Position numbers and translations under genes: made by a program. A model generated the notes under the pieces. The model was given only the letters and a program-made list of their open reading frames with translations, was not told the DNA's origin and did no database searches. 64,000 nucleotides of DNA, from the NCBI GenBank assembly GCA_964030785.1, contig OZ034968.1, positions 24,325,186-24,389,185 on the forward strand, written 5' to 3'. This document shows, piece by piece, positions 53,884-64,000 of the stretch (the first letter of the stretch is position 1; every line of letters begins with the position of its first letter). This stretch comes from Siderastrea siderea. Lineage: Eukaryota; Cnidaria; Anthozoa; Scleractinia; Rhizangiidae.

Positions 53884-55821
53884 TTTCTCAGACTTCTCAG
53901 GCTTGTACCGCACAGCAAACTGTTCCGCAACCTGCAGATCCCGTAAGACGCTGAGACAACGCTTGAACCAGGAGTCAGCTAAAATACCGTTCCTCGGGCA
54001 CGCCGCTTGTCAATCTATCACTGTCAGGCTATATATACTTACCAATGAAACGGACCATTTTTACTGTCGTCATATATTTTGCCAATCATTATTTTGCGGC
54101 GTCAAAAGCGTTCTGCAGCTGTCAATCGGATTTGTTCCAAGAAAGAAATATTTGCAGTTCTGTCTTTTTTTGTATATTTTTGTCACGCAATTGACCGTCA
54201 TTTGTATGCATACTAAAACCATTGTAGAGTTCGAAAGTCGGAGAGCCACATTAAACCACTCTGTAAAATTCACAAATGAGCCGGACTTCATTAAGTTGTA
54301 GAAATCCCGGTAGACAACCTGTCCAAGATCCCACGTGGAAGCTGACGTCCGCGAGCGTTCGCTGTTCTACTCACCACCAGACTACTCTTACTAAGTTCTC
54401 GTCAAGCAGACTCAAATGTTTAGCCTGCAGAACAGGCCTCTTTTTTGGCGGTTTTTGGTATCGTTTTATTGATTGATTTTTCTTGTAGTTATTCATTGCG
54501 AAGCGCAAGTCAAGCGGAACGGGAGGGGCCTGTTCTGCCTGGAATGGGCCGGGCCGTATCAGGGCTCCAAATTCCGATGATTTTATTGTGAGTCCAGCTG
54601 ACACACTTGCACGCGATCGAGTATTACAAGTATTACGAAAGGGCAGCAATAACAGCGAAAGCGGCAACAACTTAATTCAATCAAAATTGTTTTGAACGTT
54701 TAGAAACATAAACAGCTTTGATTTTTCTGTACGGTAGTGTCCATCAAAACATCCCCGCAGGGGGAGAGTACGGAGGGGTCAGCCATACGGTACGTTCCTT
54801 GGTCCAAAATACAAAAAAGAATTTTACCCGGAGTATTGTGAATGTCAGTCGTAAAAACTACGCCATGGTATGAGATGAAAAGACACTCTCGACTTTTCAG
54901 GATATCATTTTTTAAACGTTTTCAGTCTTGGCCACTTCCCACACGTATTGGCGTGACCAATCCGACCGATCTCCGCTCCGGTATGAGAGTGGGTGTTATT
55001 ATCGTTCCATCAGCTACGTCACGCTCACAAGCCCCCGAAGACATAAACGGCTGTCCGCCTCTGCTCTCTAGTTTTGAGAACTATTCATCTCAGGTCTAGC
55101 TAACCATGCCGTGTTCCTATGTCTAAGAGAACTGCAGTTCGGGCTCCATTTTAGGGGTTGTCTGTATTTCCCATGGAGATTAGAACAGATTATGAGAGCA
55201 AGAACAGATCAATCAGGAATAAAATTTCACGTCCCTCGGGAGTTCCAGGAATAGGAACAACACAAGAACTGGTCAGAAAGAACCCGGGGTGGGGCCGGGT
55301 GGGGGGAGGCTACTCAGTAAACTTTCGCCTTGTTCTTATTTAGTTTCGCCCGTCTTAATTTCGCGATTTGAAAAGAAAGAAGGGTTAGAGGTATTAATGA
55401 ATTAAATTTGAGTTACAATTGAAATGTAAAGTTAATAATTTATAGACGGACACCAAAACAGCCCATGCTGTTGTGTCGGGGAGGACTGTCTGGGGGTACG
55501 TACAAAATATACACTTCAATTTTCGAAAAATTGAGCAGCACTGTAGTTTTGAAGCGTCTAATTGTCCTTTGTGTCACTTTCTTTAGTTTCCTGGTGCTTT
55601 GGTACAGAAAATGTGTCTAAGTGTGTCATGTGATAAGTGGTGTCAGCAAGAGTCCCATCCCCCGATAACTCGAACCTTTCTTGAGTTCCCTTGAAGGTTG
55701 GAGTTATCGAGAGTCAACTGTAGCTGTGTATGCAGGAGCCCATGACCCTCCTGCCATATTTTGCTCGTGACAGCACCATGTGCCAGCTAATAGCATTGTA
55801 AAAATGAAATAATGAATATAA
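53884..55821. other. Gene-free stretch
   Basis: A 115-bp foldback lies at about 54422-54540 (gcctgcagaacaggcctctt facing ggggcctgttctgcc). Open frames on both strands (53723-54301 plus, 54670-54371 minus) lack domain features and the first overlaps the LU signal exon in antisense. The LU promoter should lie just above 53883. Confidence 0.45.
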
Positions 55822-55908
55822 TGATTTATTTAATGGCCAATATTTCGGAGCTCTGGCCCTGAGGAAGGCTAATTTTGTTAGTCGAAATATTGGCCATTAA
55901 ATAAATCA
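55822..55908. repeat. Hairpin TGATTTATTTAATGGCCAAT
   Basis: 26-bp arms (55822-55847 and 55883-55908) with one mismatch and a 35-base loop; the arms contain the ccaatatttcg word frequent at retroelement ends in this window. Confidence 0.85.
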
Positions 55909-57618
55909 GCCCTTTGCCGTAGTGCCAGCCTTGCATTCAGTTTTGTTCTACACTTCGAGTGACGTCTGGCTCCAGCATCTCTACAATAGAGATCCAGCAA
56001 TACCGAAACCGCATCCAAAGGTTATGTGAATATCATATCTCAGTTAGGACTGTGAGATGAAGAATTCAATGTAAAGAACATCATCGCAGTTATAGATGCA
56101 ACTTTTGCAGTTACGAAAGGAAAGCCTGAAAAAAATTCAGGGGTCGGTTCGTTATAAACCCGTGATCGTGGTTTCAAGAGCTATTTTGTTATTTTCTTCG
56201 AGTTCTTTAGAAATGTTTTGGAATTTGTCGACAAGGTACAGTTTGAAGGCCACTTATAAACACAAGCGGCGCACCTAGGATGTAGAACGGTCGGAAAAAC
56301 ACCGATTATTCGTACGGACTCTTGAAGAATCTTGAGAGTGATTTCTGCCGAGGACCACAAAGGCTTTCACAAGACGTTTCCGAGAAAATTTTCAAGTTTG
56401 TCGACAAGACACAGTTTGAAGCCTACTTCCAAACACAAGCGGCGGAGGTAGGATATACAGCGCTCGAGAAAACATCGATTATTCGTTCGGGGACTTTGCT
56501 ATTCCTTGTTGCCGACTTTAAAGAATTTTGAGAGTGATTTCAGCTAACTTTCAGAGCCAGAAACTATAGTCATGTTGTTGTGAGTCATGACGGTGATATG
56601 AAGGCTAAATATTACTTCAAATGCAGGATGAAAGTGGACACTTCTGTTAGGACACTTCTTGAGACATGCAACAGCCTAGTCTCTGTTATTTTTGACACGA
56701 GAAATTTTAAGTGAGTGAATTTGTCAGCAGAGACATGTAAATGCTCCTTGATACTAACTAATCGTTGTTATGGAGTGCTTGAAATTTTCTTGTTAATCTG
56801 CTTACCTTGATGGTCATTTTTGAAACATAACACTGGCAAATTCGTTGATCTAAAGTCGTGCACAAAATACCAAAGAGTTTATAGTTGGATTGATTCCAGT
56901 TATTTTGTATATTGAGATGCCTGCCTGTGACGTTGTAGAGCCCAAAGCCCCATGCACGCCAGCAAACTGTCTGTGGCAAAACTTATTTGCTCGTGTCGGT
57001 GAGTCAATTTTGTGTCTTTTTTTTTTTTTTGTTACAAGTCTTACAAATGTCTTTGCCAATAAAACTGGCATGCCAGTTTCAGTTGTCATAGAACATTTGT
57101 CACGTGAGTTTGCTCTTGTAAGTAGGTCATCAAACATTTCTGGAAATTTAGTTTCAGGTCCTTTGTTAGTGCATGTTTTGGAGCTTTTGTGCTGGCTAAC
57201 CAAGTGATAATAGCTGGGCTGGGGACTTGCTGTTCTGCTGATTGAAACACATTGTCAGCACATATTCAAGGACATTTGCCTTCAGCAGAAAATTTGTTCA
57301 GCATGGTAAAATCATTTCACAGCAATTCTCAGTCGAAACAATATGTAAACCTGAGCTCGTTTTCCAAAGAACCCCTGCCACAGACCCATACTTTCATTTA
57401 GGGGAACTGTAAAGGACTCAACGGCTTTAGTCTCTTTGTTGGAACCAGAAGTGTTGGCTGTCTGATAGAATGCAACCAGTCGAACGCACTCTCTAATCTT
57501 TGATTGCTACTAGTCATATATGTATCCTGGATATCAAATGCCCTGCCTTCAGTCGTTTTTTACTGTGATTCTTCGAAAGCACTTGAAAGCTGTCACCAAA
57601 GACAACCCAGACTCTTTG
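55909..57618. other. Gene-free stretch with a diverged 185-bp tandem duplication
   Basis: 56180-56350 and 56370-56545 are related copies (see findings). ORFs around 56850-57207 on both strands are mutually overlapping and unconvincing; a T run at 57020-57031 breaks one of them. Confidence 0.45.
56180..56545. repeat. Diverged tandem duplication with coding-like character
   Basis: Both copies contain tttgtcgacaag, cagtttgaag, aaacacaagcggcg, ggatrta and cgattattcgt in the same order, about 185-190 bp apart. The second copy is open for 69 codons (VDKTQFEAYFQTQAAEVGYT), the first is interrupted. Either a repeat-domain gene fragment or a satellite with chance ORF. Confidence 0.6.
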
Positions 57619-57919
57619 AGGCCGGGTGACGTCACGATACGTTATTTGATCTCATACATTTACTTTTGGGGGCGGCGGCGGCAAGCGAGGAATTAACGGA
57701 CTCAAAACCCCATTAAATCACAAAAGAGCACACATACGATGTAAGGTAAGTGAACTTTATTTATCTGGCTTATAGTAGATCCCAACTTGGGATAAAAGAT
57801 GCAATATTCGGTATTTTATGGAGCATTTCTCGCGATCACTTGAATCAAGCCGAGGTCCGCCGTCACAAATTACAGTAAATGAATGAGATCAAATAGCGTA
57901 TAGTGACGTCACCCGGCCT
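57619..57919. mobile_element. 300-bp MITE with AGGCCGGGTGACGTCAC ends
   Basis: AGGCCGGGTGACGTCACGAT...ATTTGATCTCATACATTTACT at the left is complementary, with a few changes, to the right end up to GTGACGTCACCCGGCCT (57919). The CRE-like palindrome TGACGTCA sits at both ends. The centre is G/C-rich (ggcggcggcgg). Confidence 0.85.
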
Positions 57920-58407
57920 GAGAGTCCGGATTGTCTGCTTGTGCTGTCACTGTCGTCAGTGTCCCACCTGGGGGGCGTCTGTTTACTTGACACCGTCTCT
58001 ATTCCAATCCTTTCAACTGTCTGTGATGCGTGCATTGATCTTTCAAAATACAAAAGCACTTGTTATGTAAATAGAAAGCCCTTGTCTAAACATTTTGAGC
58101 TTTGCTAAAATGATGAAACTCGCGGTGTAGTCGCGAAAGATGCTGGAGAAAGACACGCCCGACACGTTTAACGCGCGCCTCACGCTCTACTTATCTATCA
58201 TGTCACATTCCATACCCAGTTATTCAGTTCATGTCAAGTGTTCACAGGGCACCAAAAATAAAAATATTATTTAGGCACTATTTCGCAATATTTTGTGTAA
58301 TTTGCTATACTGCAAATAAACTCGCCGTTGGCCGTGTAATATATAAATTGCGAATTCTGCGATTTTGCGATGGATATAACCCCCCCCCCTCTTCCCCGCC
58401 CCAGGAT

Positions 58408-58498
58408 ACAAGCAACGTAACTTTGTGATACATATAAATCGCGTATCGCAAACAACGTGACTGTGCGACTTATTAATCGCAAGCAACGTGACTTTCAC
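58408..58498. repeat. Degenerate tandem repeat with GCAAGCAACGTGACT
   Basis: Three spaced copies (58410, 58448, 58482) of a ~35-bp unit alternating with atataaatcgcgtatcg-like words. Confidence 0.6.
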
Positions 58499-58606
58499 TA
58501 CTGAATGCGTTTTCGTTTCAAAATTGAAAACGGATACTCTTTTTATGCGTTTACACGTAAACGATCGCAAATGACGTTTCCAAATCGATGCCTGTTTACC
58601 CCTCAC

Positions 58607-58835
58607 TCCGGGGGGATGGGTACTCCCTTATATGGCCTATACGGGGACGTGCCGCTGGATAGATAGAGCATGATTGTCCTAAACAGGGACCTAAGCTGGA
58701 AGGTGTTGTCCTGAACAGGGCTGGTCAGTTTAGGGGACTTTTCGTCCTTAACCGGATCAGGGTTTCAGACCGCTCAACGGCACTTCTACATCCAAATATG
58801 GGTCATTTGCCTCTACCCTGCGGGGGGGGGGGGGA
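58607..58835. repeat. Dispersed GGGTACTCCCTTATATGG repeat
   Basis: Starts ctccggggggatgggtactc, contains acgtgccgctggatag and ends in a G run (58822-58834). The gtgccgc...gggt.t word order matches the repeat at 47395-47590. Confidence 0.6.
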
Positions 58836-59644
58836 GGGGGGTGAGGCATGAGGAGCCGGAACCATGAAAATTTTTGCGCGGCGCATCAAAGAAATTGGAA
58901 AATATCGACCAAATCTCCTGTGGTGCTCATGTCCAGAGAAAAGCTGAGGGCGTCAAAAAACCAGCACGATATGTATGCAAATGTCACTCACAATTGCGCT
59001 TAATTACTTTTAGGCCTGTATCTAATTTCGCCGTACTAATTGCCTGACACGAATTTCCCGGCGAGCGTCTATTAATAAGTATTATATATTTTTAATTTTA
59101 CGCTAGTGTTGTATCCTTCACAATTCAAGGCGGTGAAATTTACAACAATCCAATACTATTTGACAACACACACGACATACGTTATCTTTATTTCTTACTG
59201 GTCAACACCGGAAAATACAAACATTGATCCAAACCACAAAAATAAAAGTCGCGTGAACGGTAAAATATGATCGTTTTAAAAATATAATATAAAACTTGAT
59301 AAACAACGCAGTTCAAGCCGTTAACGCGGGCCAGGAACTTGAGCAAAGGCACGTTTCTGTTCTCTTTGTTTTAAATGTATTTTGGAATTTTCCAGGGTAT
59401 CCGCTAATAACTGTATTTAAAGAGTTTGTTCTCGTTAGAAACAACAAATTCCGCATTCGAAACTAGTCTTCATGTGTTACGTGGAACTTAGCAATTAATG
59501 AATATTCTGTTCTTTTACGGATTATTAGTATAATTTTAGAGTTAATTTTACCTCGCTACCCGGTGAATAGAATAACTTCTCAGTTCACCGTGGCTGCTAA
59601 TTAAGCTAAGTAAAACGCATCTTCAGTAGAGCCAACATTTTTAG

Positions 59645-60162
59645 TAATGCAATTTCACTGGAAAAAAGGACGTGCACTGACTTTGCATGATGCTGTTAAA
59701 GAGCCCCCCACTAATGCACGGAATGATTGGATTGATATACGTTCCGATACTGTTTTTGCAGTTGTTGAGGTCCACAGAAGCGGATATTTGCACAATGACA
59801 TGATGGCGAATAATATATTGGTGGAAAAGGCTGACCGTTACAGTGCTGTCTTGATCGACTTCGGGAAAAGTCGAAAAATCTCCGCTCCGAAAATATATAA
59901 ATTGACCGAAGTTGAGCAAGAGTATTACAGGGAAAATTATAAGCGTCTTGCCCCTGAATTACTTGTGGGTCAACCTCAAAGTTCCCACAGCGACATCGTT
60001 TCCATTGGAATGGTTTTTAAATTGGTAGCCTCAAAGGTGGAAAGTACGAAGGGCTTGAAGAAGCTCTCTAAGGCGTGTACCTTTGTCACTCCAGAAAAAA
60101 GGCCATCTTTGGAGGAAATTGAAAACAATCTTAAGCAAATGGTTCAGTTTTCCAAAGCCTAA
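59645..60162 (+). CDS. Protein-kinase C-lobe exon, degenerate catalytic loop
   Basis: Acceptor acatttttag (59644) precedes 171 open codons (from the ATG at 59647). The frame has a YLHNDMMANNIL catalytic loop (H49, N50, D51, N55), an AVLIDFGKS magnesium loop (D71), APE (102-104) and a conserved Asp in SHSDIVSIG (D116). HRD is HND, and the activation segment is short. The N-lobe with the ATP lysine is not in this exon and was not found upstream. It could be the last exon of a coral-expanded kinase or pseudokinase, or a processed fragment. The invariant Asp and DFG are present, so activity cannot be excluded. Substrate unknown. Confidence 0.7.
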
Positions 60163-60484
60163 CTGAAATGTTGTTGTACTAAGGAGACTTAATAGACATA
60201 TACAAAAATATTTTAGAAATGATGGACTTCGCTTAAAATGGTCCACTTTTGTAACATGACGGGCGTGTTAATCTTTAACTAAATGGACACTAACTAAAAT
60301 GTTCGGAAGATGTATGACTTTTCATTCAGTTGATGTTTTGATTCCATAATTGAAGAAAAAGAAGCAAAATAGTTCCACACTTCTGTAACTGTAACGTTTA
60401 ACAGGAGCGTGATCGCCACAATTGAATAAAACAATCACGGCTTTTCAATGTTGATTCTAAATTACTTTGAGTGCCACTGAACAT
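60163..60484. other. Gene-free spacer
   Basis: Contains the presumed 3' UTR of the kinase exon; a clear AATAAA is at 60424. Confidence 0.4.
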
Positions 60485-61052
60485 AGAGCGGGCGAGTCGC
60501 CTAGCTCTCAGTCGCTTCACGGGCGTGTCACCTGCAAAAACGACATATAACGAAAAAAGATTGTGGTGTAGCATTGTTTGCCTTGAAAAGTAAAGAGAGA
60601 GCGGGCGAGTCACCTAGCTCCCAGTCGCTTCACGGGCGTGTCACCTGCAAAAACGACCAAAAAATATTATTGAAACGAAAAAGATTATGCAGTAGCATTA
60701 TTTGCTTCGAAAAAGAAACACAGAGCGGGCCAGTCACCTAGCTCCCAGTCGCTTCACGGGCGAGTCACCTGCAAAAACGACCAAACATTTATTAATATGA
60801 AAGAGAAAAATAGAGATTAAGGTGCAGTGTTATTTTCCTTGAAAGCGGGAAACACAGAGCGGGCGAGTCACCTAAGTCCCAGTCGCTTCACGGGCGCGTC
60901 ACCTACAAAAACGACCAAACTTTTATTGATATGAAAGAGAAAAACAGAGATTATGGTGTAGTGTTATTTTTCTTGAAAAAGGGAAACAGAGAGCGGGCGA
61001 GTCACCTAGCTCCCAGTCGCTTCACGGGCGCGTCACCTGCAAAAACGACCAA
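60485..61052. repeat. Five-unit minisatellite with a conserved 61-bp core
   Basis: Cores starting agagcgggcgagtcacctag lie at 60485, 60598, 60722, 60856 and 60990 (spacing 113, 124, 134, 134). They end gtcacctgcaaaaacgacc. The spacers are homologous but more diverged and vary in length. On the minus strand each core reads tttgcag|GTGACAC ... CTAG|gtgact, i.e. acceptor and donor-like sites around 31 bases. Confidence 0.9.
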
Positions 61053-61489
61053 ACATTTAAATGAAAAATAACCATATCACAAGCGAGAGCTGTGGGGAGG
61101 TAAATAATTTAACCGAGTACTCGAGAGTGGTGGCCACGAAAACGACAAAAATTGTTTCAGCCTTATAAGTAAGCTGGGAGCGGGTATGTTTCCTTCACTG
61201 ATGCAATCACAAACAACATTAGTTGTTTCCTGTGGTAGTTTGACTCTTGAAAGGTCCAAGGAATCTGTTGTGGTGGAACCATATCTCCTAGTATGATATC
61301 CCGGGCCATTAGGATAACTCCCATTCCACAGCTGCCACCGCACTGCTACTGTGGCATACCTATCCTTCTGATGCGCGAGGCAGACAACTCGCGGGACACC
61401 TTGCTGTCGAAGGAATTTACATTTGGAAATAAGCTTCCCAGCTGTTCCACCAGTCGTCCCATTAACCGGCAAAGGTTGCTTGGTGGATT
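61053..61489. other. Gene-free stretch with a long antisense ORF
   Basis: A minus-strand frame (61547-61077) stays open for 156 codons but overlaps the start of the Penelope-like element and has no recognised domain. It is recorded only as unexplained openness. Confidence 0.4.
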
Positions 61490-62700
61490 TACGGTCATTC
61501 CATCGTCGAGCAATACATGATAAAGAAATGGCTATCCCAAACACCAATCCACCTAGAATGCCAGAATTCTATACTCTTACAAAAATTCACAAGCCTACAA
61601 TCACAGGAAGACCAATAATCTCCGGTTGTGATGGGCCCACAGAAAAAATATCATCTTCTGTTGATACACTGCTCCAACCTATATCGAAATCACAGGAGTC
61701 GTATCTTAAAGACACCACCGATTTCATAAATTTCATTGAGAGAACCAGCGTAAATAAACAAGCATTCCTTGTTTCGATGGACGTAACGAGCATGTATACA
61801 AATATACCACAAGAAGAGGGTATCAAAACAGTATGCGAAGCATACGACACCTTTCACAGTAGCCCTCCCATACCCACACACTACCTCAGAGAAATGCTTA
61901 GTCTCATACTTAAAGAAAATTCCTTCCAATTTAATGGAAAGAACTATCTTCAAGTACACGGCACTGCGATGGGGACGAAAATGGCTGTCGCCTTTGCCAA
62001 CATATTCATGGCTAAAATTGAGACACAAATCCTAAGTAAAACTGTCAAAAAACCTACAGTCTGGAAACGTTACATTGACGATATATTTTCACTGTGGGAC
62101 GCCAGCAAAACAGACATTGAAAGATTCATCGAACAAGCTAATTCACATCATCCTACAATTAAATTCACAGCTGAAATCTCAAACACAGAAACTACATTTC
62201 TGGATACAGTCATATACAAAGGCGAAAGATTCAGGGAACAATCAATCCTTTACATAAAAACACATTTTAAACCTACAGAAACCTTTCAGTACACCCACAA
62301 CACCTCTTGTCACCAGCCAAGTGTGAAAAAAAAAGGATTCATAAAGGGCGAAGCTCTTAGACTCCTAAGAACAAATTCTTCAGAAACCACTTTTGAAGAG
62401 AATATGGTAAATTTCAGAGCACGCTTGGTCGCAAGGGGCTACCCACGAAATCTGATAGATAGACACCTATCAGAAATAAACTTCACAGAAAGGAAGTCAG
62501 CGCTTAAACAGAACAAAAAAGATACGAAAGATATTTTGCCTTTTGTCACACAATATGAACCAGCAGTGCCAAACATCAAACAAACAAATCTTCAAAGATC
62601 CACCTATCATATCTTTTAAGAAAGGAAAATCTTTAAAAGATATGCTCGTTAGAGCAAAAATATAAAAGGTTCTCAAATGTTTCACACCGGTAGAGATTGT
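61490..62700 (+). pseudogene. Penelope-like element reverse transcriptase, 5' truncated, frameshifted
   Basis: The open frame contains MPEFYTLTKIHKPTITGRPI, SMDVTSMYTNIP, QVHGTAMGTKMAVAFANIFM, the catalytic WKRYIDDIFSLWD and FLDTVIYK, in the order of Penelope-like RTs. The frame just upstream (61490-61545) is shifted by one base relative to the main frame (KKWLSQT then NPPRMPEF). After PNIKQ about 20 residues are missing and the frame changes again (IFKDPPIISFKKGKSL, about 62588). No GIY-YIG endonuclease is found. It is thus a dead copy, though the YIDD active site is intact. It belongs to the same family as the fragment at 37745-38546. Confidence 0.85.
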
Positions 62701-62744
62701 GCGGCCTGTCACGCCTTGCTACCTCCTACCTCTATATAGTCAGG

Positions 62745-63238
62745 GTTTGTTTTGACTCCCATTGCTGGTGACTCATAGTTTTTCCTAGTTTCCTGTCCTA
62801 TGCATGCTTGCAATTGCGATATGCCGATGAAAGTTAATTTCTTTGGCTTTTTTTTTTTTTTTTAATAAAAACATGACCTGAAGCTTACATTAAATTATGT
62901 TGTGGTTGAAATCTATAACTTTTTGGATGACAATTTATAGTACCGTGTATTAATTGTCATGATAATTTATAGAAAACACAAAGGGAAATAAAATTGAACC
63001 AAAATCCAATTTGAATCAAGTACACCATATTCAATGTACGGGCCTGCCAATTGTGCAAATTAAGAGTGCAATAAAATACATTGAAATTGAACCCACACTT
63101 ATCATCTCTTCACAGAGTGTTATTTTGCCCATAATAGAATCCTCAACACTCCACCCCCTCCCCCATCGGCGAGGGAAGAGCGACCAAACTTGATGTACCA
63201 TTCTATTCTGTATACACATGCATTTATCTGAAACCTAC
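62745..63238. other. Gene-free spacer with a T run
   Basis: A 16-18-base T run at 62848-62865 precedes aataaaaacatg. The remainder is AT-rich with no exon. Confidence 0.5.
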
Positions 63239-64000
63239 CCCTGTTCGTCCTAACTTGGTCAAATTGATCATGGTCTGCCATCCTTCATCGGGAATTTTGG
63301 CCTCCAGTTTGAAGTAAAACAGTACCCAGTCAGGTACACGAAACTGGCACAAGGGATTCAAGGCCTCTCTTCAATCCATTTTTTTCTGTAACTGCAGTCA
63401 CGATTTCAGAGACGATATTGCGCCCTTCACTCGGTTCCTTAGCCGGATCGTGAGCACATAAATGGCCAAGGACGGAAGCCACTGACGCTTTGTGCCGGTC
63501 GCAGACGCCTTCAAGCGTTCGAAGAATATTTCCTGCGCTTTTTTTGCTTAGCCTCTGCTTTTTTCGTCTAGGAGATCGAGTCTCTTTGTCTTCCCCTAGG
63601 GCCTGCTGCAAGGGTGGCTCTTGGTTGTGGACGTGCTGTTTCAAATCCACAATTGTTTTTTCGCGCAATCGCCGATGGTTGTATCTTGGAAATTCGCGCC
63701 ATCTCGAGGGAAGCCAGTGATGGCGCAACAGCCATTGATAACTTCGCCTATCCTCTTGAATGAAGCACTAGCCAAATAGCTTTTATCCCCCAGTTCCTTT
63801 TGCCTCAACAACCCTTCGCAAAGACCAAGTGTTGATGTTACAAGAACGTCACGATTATGGTAATTTAAACCGAACCATTCGGGATCAGGAGGATCGCCAT
63901 TGCTGGAGGTCAGGTCACGGTACGAGACCTTTTGGATTTCATCTGGAAAAAGGCGAAAGAACGTGTTTTCGCCATACTTTCGAAACGCGGGACCGAAAGT
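63239..64000 (-). pseudogene. Fragment of an uncharacterised coral-type gene family, frame-broken
   Basis: Reading from the right edge: an open frame (KYGENTFFRLFPDEIQKVSY, DPEWFGLNYHNRDVLV ... FKRIGEVINGC) runs to about 63735. A second frame takes over (WREFPRYNHRRLREKTIVDL, KKQRLSKKSAGNILRTLEGV). A third starts near 63350 (VPDWVLFYFKLEAKIPDEGW, NLTKLGRTG), ending at donor gtaggt (63238). The three pieces are in the order I remember for one coral-expanded family of unknown function. The frame changes could be indels (pseudogene) or short introns; cttgtgccag near 63348 would serve as an acceptor. The 5' end lies outside the window. Confidence 0.5.

Larger units (their letters stand above)
57920..59644. 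other. Gene-free stretch
   Basis: Includes a short degenerate tandem repeat at 58408-58498 (gcaarcaacgtgactktg) and a dispersed repeat at 58607-58835 (listed separately). N-lobe exons of the kinase fragment at 59645 would be expected in 58900-59640, but none could be identified. Confidence 0.45.

Noticed and set aside
53723..54301. 192-codon plus-strand ORF
   Set aside because: Antisense to the LU signal-peptide exon; composition (many Cys, Phe, Arg without pattern) suggests chance openness.
56850..57207. ORFs of 105 and 117 codons on opposite strands
   Set aside because: Mutually overlapping, cross a T run, no recognisable motif on either strand.
58100..58620. CRISPR-like spaced repeats
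   Set aside because: Only three degenerate copies, unequal units, eukaryotic context.
60485..61052. CRISPR array
   Set aside because: Core of 61 bp with homologous spacers; this is a minisatellite, not repeat-spacer architecture.
61077..61547. 156-codon minus-strand ORF
   Set aside because: Overlaps the Penelope-like element start and has no domain or splice context; kept only as a note.

Overview
This is a gene-poor, intron-containing animal nuclear sequence, most likely from an anthozoan cnidarian such as a stony coral. That assignment is inference. It rests on recognisable protein families (a Ly-6/uPAR three-finger gene pair, a TRAF-like RING gene, a P2X7-type cytoplasmic-domain protein, several transposase-like families common in corals), a tRNA-derived SINE, Penelope-like reverse transcriptases and very dense short inverted-repeat elements. 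There are no operons, rRNA genes or CRISPR arrays. Most of the window is transposon-derived.

Layout. 1-2784: 3' part of a minus-strand spliced gene with a lysine-rich coiled coil, possibly BEN-domain-like, carrying two MITEs in its introns. 3506-3618 and 15421-17034 (+): two exons of a CACTA/Tnp2-type transposase. Their intron phases fit each other although 11.8 kb separates them, and the larger exon is frameshifted. Between them on the minus strand lies the most complete gene in the window (13288 to 7157): nine exons, every splice phase consistent, 1101 codons, combining cysteine clusters, an RNase-H/DDE-like acidic triad and a C2H2 finger. Downstream of the CACTA transposase is an array of TGTATAC-N5-GTATACA dyads. 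21227-24885 (+): a RING/TRAF-finger/MATH-like gene whose last 15 codons and stop lie in a transposon terminal repeat.

25-40 kb is mainly repeats: a SINE, foldback elements, a secreted small ORF, a two-domain Ly-6/uPAR gene at 30160-30731, an element with a small basic ORF (33398-34504), a 1.27-kb foldback element and a decayed Penelope-like element. 40780-42291 (+): C-terminal exons of a transposase-like family. 44041-45163 (-): a P2X7-type domain gene whose ATG sits inside the 10-11 bp target-site duplication of a 1.3-kb element. 47961-53883 (-): a GPI-anchored Ly-6/uPAR gene with its signal-peptide exon 5.5 kb away, the intron holding a 3.36-kb TTAA-flanked element.

54-64 kb: repeats, a kinase C-lobe exon (59645-60162), a five-unit minisatellite (60485-61052), a second Penelope-like RT (61490-62700) and, at the right edge, a minus-strand fragment of an uncharacterised family. 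The genes do not form a pathway. The shared theme is repeated insertion of DNA transposons into introns, start codons and 3' ends of host or transposon-derived genes. All exon joins are read by eye from splice consensus and phase; no search or alignment was run.
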